From Candidatus Omnitrophota bacterium (GTDB lineage: Bacteria > Ratteibacteria > UBA8468 > B48-G9 > DTJG01): 6,051 nucleotides of DNA. The position numbers and the translations under genes are program-made. Below are positions 1-5,499 of this stretch, one piece after another. The notes beneath the pieces were generated by a model. That model did no database searches, was not told where the DNA came from, and saw only the letters and a program-made list of their open reading frames with translations. The number at the start of each line of letters is the position of its first letter. Position 1 is the stretch's first letter. Where the stretch lies: positions 1 through 6,051 of the forward strand of contig JAMWBX010000087.1 in NCBI GenBank assembly GCA_023818725.1, given 5' to 3'.

Positions 1-599
1 TGCTTGACGAACCACTGAGCAACCTTGATGTCCATCTCAGGGATCAGTTAAGACAGGAGATCAAATCGCTTCAAAAAAATCTTGGCATCACCACTTTGTA
101 TGTAACACATGATCAGAAAGAAGCAATGTATCTTGCAGATACTATTGCTATTATGTTGAATGGCCATATTTTTGAATCTGGATCCCCGGAACAGCTTTAC
201 AGGAAACCTTCTTGTTTAGAAACAGCGAGGTTTCTTGGTCAGCTCAACGAAATTCCAGGTGTTGTAAGGGAAGTAAAAAATAACACTTACATCATTGAAA
301 CATCCCTTGGCGACATTCAGGCAGAAACAAAACAACCTTTCAACCCAGGGGAAAAAATTGTTGCGTGCTTCAGACCGGAATTTGTTCGGTATCCAGCGAA
401 TGAAAGAGTCAGAAATAGATTTGAATGTACAGTCGTTTCTCATGAATTTACTGGTGGCTTTGTCAATGTTGTGTTGAAAAGAAATGACCTATTTTTAAGG
501 GCAGATTTTCCGCCCTCAGTATTCAGAGGTTTTGAAACAAAAAAATGCATAATCGGTATTGATGCCGAAGATTTTTTGATCTTCAGGGAATCCAAATGA
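1..599 (+). CDS. ABC transporter ATP-binding protein, C-terminal part (5' end outside window)
   Basis: This is the ATPase subunit of an importer; it would energise the permease encoded next. The gene enters from the left edge with codons starting at base 3, leaving 198 visible residues. The first residues are the Walker B end LDEP (catalytic Glu codon at 9-11), followed by the D-loop SNLD (18-29) and the switch H-loop histidine in YVTHDQ (108-110). Walker A, the Q-loop and the LSGGQ signature lie outside the window. From about base 246 onward the C-terminal extension, with the FRPEF motif, fits the TOBE-type regulatory domain of the PotA/FbpC/MalK class of ATPases. The stop TGA overlaps the permease ATG (ATGA), so the two are almost certainly co-translated. 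The fused permease partner favours an Fe3+ (FbpC-like) or thiamine/other small-solute system. The substrate cannot be read from this fragment. Confidence 0.93.
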   Translation, partial: LDEPLSNLDVHLRDQLRQEIKSLQKNLGITTLYVTHDQKEAMYLADTIAIMLNGHIFESGSPEQLYRKPSCLETARFLGQLNEIPGVVREVKNNTYIIETSLGDIQAETKQPFNPGEKIVACFRPEFVRYPANERVRNRFECTVVSHEFTGGFVNVVLKRNDLFLRADFPPSVFRGFETKKCIIGIDAEDFLIFRESK

Positions 600-2236
600 A
601 ATCGCTTTTTTTTGCCCTCCTTTTATTTCTTTGTGTTTTTACGGTATATCCGGTACTACTCATTTTCTACAGGTCTGCAAGTGTTTCGATCTCCCTCTTT
701 TATGTCTTATGGTCAAACATCGCTATAAGAGAGAGTATCATCAATAGCATATTTCTCGCGGTATGTGTGACTGTCGCTGCAAGTTTTGTCGCATTTCCGC
801 TTGCATTTGTTATGTGCTTTGTGAAATTTCCGGCAAAAAATTTCTGGAGAAAAAGTTTTCTTTTACCTCTTGTTGTTCCACCATTTGTTTCTGCAATAGG
901 AATGAGACATATTCTTTCCCGCTTTGGTCCTGTTAATTTAGCGCTTATGAAGTGTGGCCTTATTAACAATCCAATCGATTTCCTTGGCACAGGTATCACA
1001 GGAATTTTTATTCTTCAGGTACTTCACCTTTATCCGATAGTCTATTTGAATGTGCTTTCTTCTTTTGAGAATATAGAGCCATCCTGTATCGAATCGGCAA
1101 AAAATCTTGGCGCATCTTTTTTCCAAACATTCAGAAAGATAATCTTCCCCCTTGCGTTACCTGGTTATTTTGCAGGTGCGTTTCTTGTCTTCGTCTGGTC
1201 ACTAACAGACCTTGGAACACCGATTGTTTTTGATTACCCCATGCTGATTCCTGTGGTTATCTTTCAATCGCTCACTGATATCCACTCAAATCCCTCTGGA
1301 TATGTGCTTGTCGTATTCATCTGTGCGATTGCTATTGTGTTTTTCTTTATTACTCGGTACATCCTTTCAAAAATGTCATTTGTTGGCATTGTGAGATATA
1401 AAACAACAATGGAACCGGTGCAAATGTCCACTTCTGCATCAATATTCATAACAATTTGTCTTGGTATTTTCCTTTTGATTTCTCTTCTTCCGCATTTTTC
1501 AGTTATTTTGAACTCTATCTCAAAAAGGTGGTTTTTCACAATCTTCCCTGATAAATTTACGTTTATCTATTATCTTGAAATTTTCCGTCATCCAGTAGCG
1601 AGAGTGAGTCTGATTAACAGCACAATTTACAGTTTAGTTGCAGGATTACTGATTGTTTTTTTGAGCATATCAGCAGGATGGATACTTGCAAGGGCACATA
1701 TATGGGGAAAAAACATTCTTGAAAGCCTTATCATTTTTCCCATGGCCGTACCAGGTATTGTATTTGCCTTTTCCTACGTTATCGGTTTTTCCGAAACAAT
1801 CATCGATCCGAGGAAACTTCCGGTTTTTCTTCTCATAGTTGCATATGTTATAAGACGTCTTCCATTTGCGGTAAGGGCGATAGTGGCAAATTTTCAGCAG
1901 ATAGATATTTCATGCGAAGAAGCCGCATTAAACCTTGGTGCTTCCAGATTTAAAACATTAATAAGAGTGATTGTTCCAATGCTCAGAAACGGAATCATAG
2001 CAGGATTTGTATTTTCTTTTGCTTTTTCAATGATGGAGGTTTCGAGTGGCCTAATACTTGTAAGCAAACAGGAATTTTTTCCTATCGCCAAGGGTATATA
2101 TCAGCTTGCTGGTAGAGTTACTGATGGTCCTTACATAGCTTCAGCGCTGGGAACACTTGGAATGCTTATTAGTTTTATTTCGCTTCTACTTATTTATAAA
2201 CTTACAGGGAAACAGGATATCTCTATTTCTGTGTGA
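596..2236 (+). CDS. ABC transporter permease with two fused permease domains (FbpB/AfuB/ThiP type)
   Basis: An integral inner-membrane protein of 546 residues that forms the whole translocation channel of a binding-protein-dependent importer. Hydrophobic segments suggest six membrane helices per half, for example near residues 4-26, 47-77, 86-105, 132-155, 190-207 and 236-257, then 283-305, 340-365, 375-397, 407-427, 464-486 and 515-536. Each half carries one cytoplasmic EAA loop that docks on the ATPase: ESAKNLGA from residue 166 with P185, and EEAALNLGA from 441 with P461. This duplicated layout and length are typical of Fe3+ (FbpB, AfuB) and thiamine (ThiP) permeases. The start ATG at 596 is fixed by the 4-base overlap with the ATPase gene. 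A solute-binding protein gene would be expected upstream, outside the window. Ferric iron is my first guess for the substrate, but that is inference from the family only. Confidence 0.93.
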   Translation: MKSLFFALLLFLCVFTVYPVLLIFYRSASVSISLFYVLWSNIAIRESIINSIFLAVCVTVAASFVAFPLAFVMCFVKFPAKNFWRKSFLLPLVVPPFVSAIGMRHILSRFGPVNLALMKCGLINNPIDFLGTGITGIFILQVLHLYPIVYLNVLSSFENIEPSCIESAKNLGASFFQTFRKIIFPLALPGYFAGAFLVFVWSLTDLGTPIVFDYPMLIPVVIFQSLTDIHSNPSGYVLVVFICAIAIVFFFITRYILSKMSFVGIVRYKTTMEPVQMSTSASIFITICLGIFLLISLLPHFSVILNSISKRWFFTIFPDKFTFIYYLEIFRHPVARVSLINSTIYSLVAGLLIVFLSISAGWILARAHIWGKNILESLIIFPMAVPGIVFAFSYVIGFSETIIDPRKLPVFLLIVAYVIRRLPFAVRAIVANFQQIDISCEEAALNLGASRFKTLIRVIVPMLRNGIIAGFVFSFAFSMMEVSSGLILVSKQEFFPIAKGIYQLAGRVTDGPYIASALGTLGMLISFISLLLIYKLTGKQDISISV

Positions 2237-2238
2237 AG

Positions 2239-2244
2239 TATGAT
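2239..2244 (+). promoter_or_regulatory. possible -10 element for the tRNA-Val gene
   Basis: TATGAT lies 12 bases before the first tRNA base, in the 20-base gap after the permease stop. That is the right distance for a tRNA promoter whose transcript would begin only a few bases upstream of the mature 5' end. No convincing TTGACA-like box is found about 17 bases further upstream, so the tRNA may instead be processed from the ABC operon transcript. Confidence 0.3.
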
Positions 2245-2256
2245 AAAATAAAGTTA

Positions 2257-2329
2257 GGGCGGTTGGCTCAGGGGCAAGAGCGCCTCCCTCACACGGAGGA
2301 GGCCGCAGGTTCAAATCCTGCACCGCCCA
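2257..2329 (+). tRNA. tRNA-Val (anticodon CAC)
   Basis: A complete cloverleaf can be folded by hand. The acceptor stem GGGCGGT pairs perfectly with ACCGCCC (2322-2328), with discriminator A at 2329. The D stem is GCTC/GAGC (2266-2269 with 2278-2281). The anticodon stem CCTCC/GGAGG encloses the 7-base loop CTCACAC, placing anticodon CAC at 2290-2292, which reads the valine codon GUG. The variable loop is AGGCC, and the T stem GCAGG/CCTGC encloses TTCAAAT. The 3' CCA is not encoded (A is followed by TTTT), so a CCA-adding enzyme must finish it. The gene starts 20 bases after the permease stop. I see no obvious intrinsic terminator after it. Confidence 0.97.
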
Positions 2330-2501
2330 TTTTACTGAGATGTATAGGGATTTTTAACCTGATATCGCATCCCGTTTGAAGTTCTAATTTTAAAGCATGG
2401 GTCGAGGAAGTAGCAAAAATGAGTTCACCCTTTATATATAAAGGTAAGTGCAATCGAATTATTTAGTATCAGGCTAGCAGTTTTAAATAGCACCTAAAAA
2501 T
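2330..2501 (+). other. 172-base spacer between tRNA-Val and the histidine kinase gene
   Basis: No gene is supported here. The spacer contains a weak hairpin possibility (GGGAT 2347-2351 with ATCCC 2369-2373, 17-base loop), a 14-codon ATG frame at 2398 with no ribosome binding site, and a perfect 16-base palindrome listed separately. It presumably holds the kinase promoter, but no box pair close to the sigma-70 consensus stands out. The last 20 bases before the kinase ATG lack a clear Shine-Dalgarno sequence. Confidence 0.7.
2429..2444. repeat. perfect 16-base palindrome, possible operator
   Basis: CCTTTATATATAAAGG is its own reverse complement with no mismatch and no central spacer. It lies 57 bases before the kinase start codon, a typical place for a dimeric regulator's operator. 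The TATATATA core makes it low in complexity, so chance is possible. It has no T-run after it and would be a poor terminator. Confidence 0.4.
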
Positions 2502-3908
2502 ATGAAAAAGAGAAAAAAGAAAAATCCTTTTGCAGAAGCGCTGGAAGCAGTTATCAAACCCATTGAGGCTGTGGTGAATCCTGTTGTTATAAAACCGGTT
2601 GAATTTTTTGCTGATAAATTAAATCTACTTTTAAAGGAGTTAGAGGAAAGGACATCGACAAAGGAAAAAATTTCAGAGCTCGATAATTTTGTTGATGGAC
2701 TTCTTGAAAATATGAAAACTGTTGAAAAAAGTTTCTATCCTTTTTTAAGCGAAATACTTTTGGTACATAATCTTGCGGAAAGTATGGCTACACTTTCTAA
2801 TGAACTGGAACTGTTAGACATACTTGGCAACCAGATAGAAAAATTTATTAAGGTTGACATCATTGTTGGCTTTCTCAAACACAATGAAACAGATACATTG
2901 ATATCGGGTTTCAGGTTTATGCCTGATGGGTTTTCTTTTCCGGAAGAATTTAACCTTTTCGCCAAAGAAAGATTTGACGCTGGCGAAGTAAAGCTTTATG
3001 AGAACAAAAAGATAGGAGGCAGAAAGTTCAATCTTCTGATTGCCCCTTTGAGGACAACATCCGAAAAGTTCGGTATTCTTATTGTAGGAAGGAAACGGTC
3101 AGCCGGAACATTTACACCAGAAGAAACAACGCTTATAATCGCAGGCTGTACAATGGTTAGCTTTGCCTTGAGTAATTTCAAACTCAACCAGAAGATACTG
3201 AAAGACCGACAGCTTGTCATATTAGGACAGACAATTGGAAGCATCTCACATGATATCAAAAATCTCCTTACAGGTTTTGAAGGCAGCCTGGAAATTATAA
3301 ATAATGGACTGAAAGACAGGGATTTCCATCAAATAGAAATAGGTGCTGGAATTTTAAGCAGAAGCTACCAGAGAATGAAATCGATGGTTTTGTCAATGCT
3401 TGATTATGCCAGAAACAAGCCCCCGGATCTGGTACCGGCAGATTTCAATAAAGTCGTATCTGATTCTGTGGCCGTAGTAAAAGAGTCATTTAAGAACAGG
3501 GATATCAGGATTATTGAAAATTATGACCCGCTTGTTACGCAGTCAATGATTGACCCTGCGAGAATCGACAGAATGGTTTCCAACTTATTGATAAACGCCA
3601 TTGATGCTGTGGAGGATCGTAGAGGAATTATAACAGTTTCAACTAGATATGTTCCTGAACAGAAAGTGATTGAACTTGAGATTTCAGACAATGGTAAAGG
3701 TATTCCTGAAAATGTCATTGACAGGATTTTTGACCTTTTTTATTCAACAAAGGGTTCAAGAGGTACAGGCTTTGGCCTTGCTATCGTGCAGAAGGTTGTC
3801 CAGGAGCATGGGGGTAAAATTATGGTAAGGTCCAGGTTGAAACAGGGTACCACCTTTACTATCCAGTTTCCTTTAAGAATACCATCCGAGACCACAGCAG
3901 TAAATTAG
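2502..3908 (+). CDS. GAF-domain sensor histidine kinase, apparently cytoplasmic, orphan in this window
   Basis: A 468-residue sensor kinase that should autophosphorylate on H250 and pass the phosphate to an unidentified response regulator. Domains in order: a very basic start (MKKRKKK) and a repetitive amphipathic stretch to about residue 45; a charged, probably helical linker; a GAF-like sensory domain at roughly 85-225; the dimerisation and phosphoacceptor helix with SISHDIKN (247-254); and a HATPase_c domain with N-box NLLINAIDA (361-369), G1 box DNGKG (396-400), F-box FDLFYSTK (410-417) and G2 box GTGFGLAIV (421-429). All kinase motifs look intact. The H-box (SHDIKN) resembles the NtrB/AtoS/ZraS kinase group. 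No transmembrane segment is evident. The start is bounded by an in-frame TAA at 2484, and no good ribosome binding site precedes it. No regulator gene adjoins; the next gene is rpsF. The signal sensed is unknown. Confidence 0.92.
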   Translation: MKKRKKKNPFAEALEAVIKPIEAVVNPVVIKPVEFFADKLNLLLKELEERTSTKEKISELDNFVDGLLENMKTVEKSFYPFLSEILLVHNLAESMATLSNELELLDILGNQIEKFIKVDIIVGFLKHNETDTLISGFRFMPDGFSFPEEFNLFAKERFDAGEVKLYENKKIGGRKFNLLIAPLRTTSEKFGILIVGRKRSAGTFTPEETTLIIAGCTMVSFALSNFKLNQKILKDRQLVILGQTIGSISHDIKNLLTGFEGSLEIINNGLKDRDFHQIEIGAGILSRSYQRMKSMVLSMLDYARNKPPDLVPADFNKVVSDSVAVVKESFKNRDIRIIENYDPLVTQSMIDPARIDRMVSNLLINAIDAVEDRRGIITVSTRYVPEQKVIELEISDNGKGIPENVIDRIFDLFYSTKGSRGTGFGLAIVQKVVQEHGGKIMVRSRLKQGTTFTIQFPLRIPSETTAVN

Positions 3909-3959
3909 TGTTCTAAGAGAGATGTTTTTCCTGTTTTTACAGGCAGGGTAATGAGAGTT

Positions 3960-3987
3960 TTGACATTTTCAGCAATTCATGTATAAT
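3960..3987 (+). promoter_or_regulatory. consensus sigma-70-type promoter of the rpsF operon
   Basis: TTGACA (3960-3965) and TATAAT (3982-3987) match the housekeeping consensus exactly and are separated by 16 bases. Transcription would start near 3994, giving a leader of about 50 bases before the rpsF ATG at 4044. The position, in the only sizeable gap before a ribosomal protein operon, supports a real and strong promoter. Low promoter specificity in AT-rich DNA is the main caveat. Confidence 0.85.
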
Positions 3988-3993
3988 TCAATT

Positions 3994-4043
3994 GATAAAA
4001 TTATTGGACTGAAGGACTGAACAAACGGAAATCTGGAGGACCG
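3994..4043 (+). promoter_or_regulatory. rpsF leader: strong ribosome binding site and candidate S6:S18 autoregulatory element
   Basis: GGAGGA (4035-4040) is a strong Shine-Dalgarno sequence 3 bases before the ATG. The stretch AAATCTGGAGGACCG (4029-4043) shares ATCTGGAGGA and a following CCG with the helix 23 region of 16S rRNA as I recall it (ATCTGGAGGAATACCGG). It is known that the S6:S18 complex can bind a CCG-bulge motif in rpsF leaders that imitates its rRNA site, so this segment is a candidate for that control. I can pair only CGG (4026-4028) with CCG (4041-4043), so the full published fold is not demonstrated. A tandem 8-base repeat (GGACTGAA twice, 4006-4021) is also in the leader. Confidence 0.45.
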
Positions 4044-4346
4044 ATGCTTAGAAAGTACGAAATGTGTATGCTTCTGGATCCTGACCTTGATCAGAATGGT
4101 CTTGAAGAGGAAGTAGTCGGGATTTCAGAGATTATCTCTTCAACTGGTGCCAGTGTGGTCAGCAGGAAATTGTGGGGAAGGCGTGGGCTTATGTATCCTA
4201 TAAAGAAAAAGAAAGACGGGTATTACTACCTTTTTTATTTCGAGGCTGAACCTGAAAGTTTGAAAAAAGTCCAGGATCAGCTTAAACACAGACAAACTAT
4301 TCTAAGGACACTTGTAATTGTTCGTAAAGAGTTTCCAGAGTTATAA
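4044..4346 (+). CDS. rpsF: 30S ribosomal protein S6 (bS6)
   Basis: S6 is a small-subunit protein that dimerises with S18 and binds the central domain of 16S rRNA. The 100-residue product has the family pattern: an N-terminal strand LRKYEMCMLLDP, then the conserved WGRRGLMYPIKK (44-55), followed by GYYYLFYFE and a C-terminal strand ILRTLVIVRK. The length suits compact S6 proteins that lack the long acidic tail of the E. coli form. The ATG at 4044 is set by GGAGGA just upstream. It is the first gene of the operon behind the consensus promoter. The ssb start follows 3 bases after its stop, suggesting translational coupling. Confidence 0.97.
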   Translation: MLRKYEMCMLLDPDLDQNGLEEEVVGISEIISSTGASVVSRKLWGRRGLMYPIKKKKDGYYYLFYFEAEPESLKKVQDQLKHRQTILRTLVIVRKEFPEL

Positions 4347-4349
4347 GAA

Positions 4350-4772
4350 ATGGCGAGTCTTAACAAAGTGTTTTTGATTGGAAGATTAACCAGAGACCCA
4401 GAGCTTAGATACACTCCATCCGGTAGTGCGGTAGCAAGTTTTAGACTGGCTGTCAATAGAGAATACACAACGAAAGAGGGTAACAAAAGAGTAGAAAACT
4501 GTTTTGTAAATCTTGTTGTATGGGGAAAAAAGGCAGAGGTGTGCGCTGAATATCTAAAGAAGGGTTCGTTAATTTTTGTTGAGGGTCGTTTAAGCTTTAG
4601 AGAATGGGAAACACAGGATAAAGAGAAAAGGTCAGCTATTGAGGTAAATGTCGAAAATTTTCAATTTCTTGACAGGGTTACACCCAGTATTCCAGGAGAC
4701 ACGGAAAATGGAGCAAAAGACGAAGGATTTGAGGAAGAAAAAATTCAGGAAGAAACGGGCGAAGGGATGTAA
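4350..4772 (+). CDS. ssb: single-stranded DNA-binding protein (SSB) with atypical C-terminal tip
   Basis: SSB coats single-stranded DNA during replication, repair and recombination and normally recruits partners through its C-terminal tip. The OB-fold occupies about residues 1-108, with family hallmarks [41 protein letters not shown] (W58) and LIFVEGRL. The remaining roughly 30 residues form a short acidic tail ending EETGEGM. The usual DDDIPF-like tip is absent. Total length, 140 residues, is short compared with E. coli SSB (178) but ordinary for compact forms. The final 65 bases overlap rpsR in another frame. The ribosome binding site is weak (an A/G-rich AAGAA right before the ATG), consistent with coupling to rpsF, whose stop is 3 bases upstream. 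Its place between rpsF and rpsR is the conserved one. Confidence 0.96.
   Translation: MASLNKVFLIGRLTRDPELRYTPSGSAVASFRLAVNREYTTKEGNKRVENCFVNLVVWGKKAEVCAEYLKKGSLIFVEGRLSFREWETQDKEKRSAIEVNVENFQFLDRVTPSIPGDTENGAKDEGFEEEKIQEETGEGM
4694..4698 (+). promoter_or_regulatory. ribosome binding site that decides the rpsR start
   Basis: AGGAG lies inside the ssb coding region, 9 bases before the ATG at 4708. It supports that codon as the rpsR start rather than the earlier ATG at 4648, and so supports the ssb/rpsR overlap being real. Confidence 0.7.
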
Positions 4773-4959
4773 GTTTTGTGAAGAAAAGATACATGAGATT
4801 GATTATAAAGATGTCGGGCGCATAAGACGCTACATGAGCACAAGAGGTAAGATTTTGTCTTCAAAACTTACTGGAGTTTGTGCGAGGCATCAAAGGTCGC
4901 TTGCAAGGGCGATTAAACGCGCGCGATATATGGCTCTTCTTCCATATATCCAGACCTGA
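4708..4959 (+). CDS. rpsR: 30S ribosomal protein S18 (bS18), cysteine-containing form
   Basis: S18 pairs with S6 on the platform of the 30S subunit. The 83-residue product has a very basic N-terminus ([13 protein letters not shown]) and the conserved core EIDYKDV, RGKIL and [20 protein letters not shown]21 and C24 (CKFC), with C58 and H61 (CARH), form the four-ligand set of the zinc-binding C+ version of S18 known from comparative work on ribosomal proteins. A longer frame begins at 4648, but its extra 20 residues look unlike S18 and simply shadow ssb, so I use the ATG at 4708 with AGGAG upstream. The first 21 codons or so overlap the ssb tail in a shifted frame. The stop is shared with the rplI ribosome binding site. 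Confidence 0.93.
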   Translation: MEQKTKDLRKKKFRKKRAKGCKFCEEKIHEIDYKDVGRIRRYMSTRGKILSSKLTGVCARHQRSLARAIKRARYMALLPYIQT

Positions 4960-4963
4960 GGTG
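4958..4963 (+). promoter_or_regulatory. ribosome binding site that decides the rplI start
   Basis: GAGGTG overlaps the rpsR stop codon (4957-4959) and sits 6 bases before the ATG at 4970. It selects that ATG over the in-frame GTG at 4880, which would add 30 residues read from inside rpsR. The arrangement suggests that ribosomes ending rpsR reinitiate on rplI. Confidence 0.7.
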
Positions 4964-4969
4964 ACAGAA

Positions 4970-5428
4970 ATGAGAATAATTTTGATTAAAGATGTAAAGA
5001 ATCTCGGCACACAGGGCGATGTTGTGGAAGTTAAAAATGGTTATGCAAGGAACTATCTTATTCCAAGGGGATTTGCCATTGAAGCAAGTAAAGAAAATCT
5101 GAGAAAAGTTGAAGAAATTAAAAAGGCAACAGTTGCCAGGAAAGAAAGGCTTTTGAAAGAAGCAGAGGCCTTACGCAAACAATTGAACAGGATTTCAGTG
5201 GCCGTTGAAGCCAGAGCAGGAGAAGAGGAAAAATTGTTTGGTTCGGTTACGGCAGATGATATCGTGAATTCATTGAAAAACCAGCATGATATTGAATTGG
5301 ACAAACACCAGATTAAGATAGAAGAACCCATCAAAAAGCTTGGTATCTACAAAATTCCTGTCCACCTTATCGGAGAAATCAACGCAGAGTTAAAGGTGTG
5401 GGTGGTGCAAAAACAGGAAGATGCATGA
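4970..5428 (+). CDS. rplI: 50S ribosomal protein L9 (bL9)
   Basis: L9 binds 23S rRNA near the L1 stalk and reaches out along the ribosome surface; it influences frame maintenance. The 152-residue product fits the usual length of about 150. The N-terminal RNA-binding domain shows MRIILIKDVKNLG, then G13, G16, VVEVKNGYARNYLIPRG (residues 18-34) and A36, which is the L9 signature. A long charged helix follows (about 41-74), then a C-terminal domain with LFGSVTADDI and the ending KIPVHLIGEINAELKVWV. The start at 4970 is fixed by homology and by the GAGGTG sequence upstream. It lies 10 bases after rpsR, with a separate promoter-like sequence and dnaB downstream. Confidence 0.97.
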   Translation: MRIILIKDVKNLGTQGDVVEVKNGYARNYLIPRGFAIEASKENLRKVEEIKKATVARKERLLKEAEALRKQLNRISVAVEARAGEEEKLFGSVTADDIVNSLKNQHDIELDKHQIKIEEPIKKLGIYKIPVHLIGEINAELKVWVVQKQEDA

Positions 5429-5456
5429 AGTTTACCTGGCTTTTTAAATTTCCCGG

Positions 5457-5485
5457 TTGTCAGTGGTCTGCCTTTAAAGTATAAT
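5457..5485 (+). promoter_or_regulatory. near-consensus promoter directly before dnaB
   Basis: TTGTCA (5457-5462) and TATAAT (5480-5485) are separated by the ideal 17 bases, in the 71-base gap after rplI. Transcription would start around 5492, only about 8 bases before the dnaB ATG at 5500. The site would let dnaB be expressed apart from the ribosomal protein genes. Only one base departs from the sigma-70 consensus. Confidence 0.75.
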
Positions 5486-5490
5486 TTCAG

Positions 5491-5495
5491 AAGGA
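5491..5495 (+). promoter_or_regulatory. dnaB ribosome binding site
   Basis: AAGGA stands 4 bases before the ATG at 5500, a slightly short spacing. If transcription starts at the predicted 5492, the site would be at the extreme 5' end of the mRNA and partly missing. It would be complete on read-through transcripts from the rpsF promoter. Confidence 0.55.
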
Positions 5496-5499
5496 TACC

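Noticed and set aside
2257..2329. tRNA-Val as an integration site for a mobile element
   Set aside because: No direct repeat of the tRNA 3' end, no integrase gene and no change in composition is seen in the following DNA.
2347..2373. GGGAT/ATCCC inverted repeat after the tRNA as a terminator
   Set aside because: A five-pair stem with a 17-base loop and no trailing T-run; chance pairing is likely.
2398..2442. 14-codon open frame between tRNA-Val and the kinase
   Set aside because: There is no ribosome binding site, it shows no similarity I recognise, and its length is well within chance.
3930..3943. Hairpin CCTGT-TTTT-ACAGG after the kinase gene as a terminator
   Set aside because: The stem is only 5 base pairs and is followed by CAGGGTAATG rather than a T-run on the + strand. 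It is too weak to call.
4648..4707. Longer rpsR beginning at the ATG at 4648
   Set aside because: The extra residues shadow the ssb OB-fold end and are not basic like S18. The ATG at 4708 has AGGAG at a proper distance.
4880..4969. Longer rplI beginning at the in-frame GTG at 4880
   Set aside because: The 30 extra residues are rpsR read in another frame and do not resemble L9. The ATG at 4970 has a good GAGGTG site and gives the normal L9 N-terminus MRIILIKDV.
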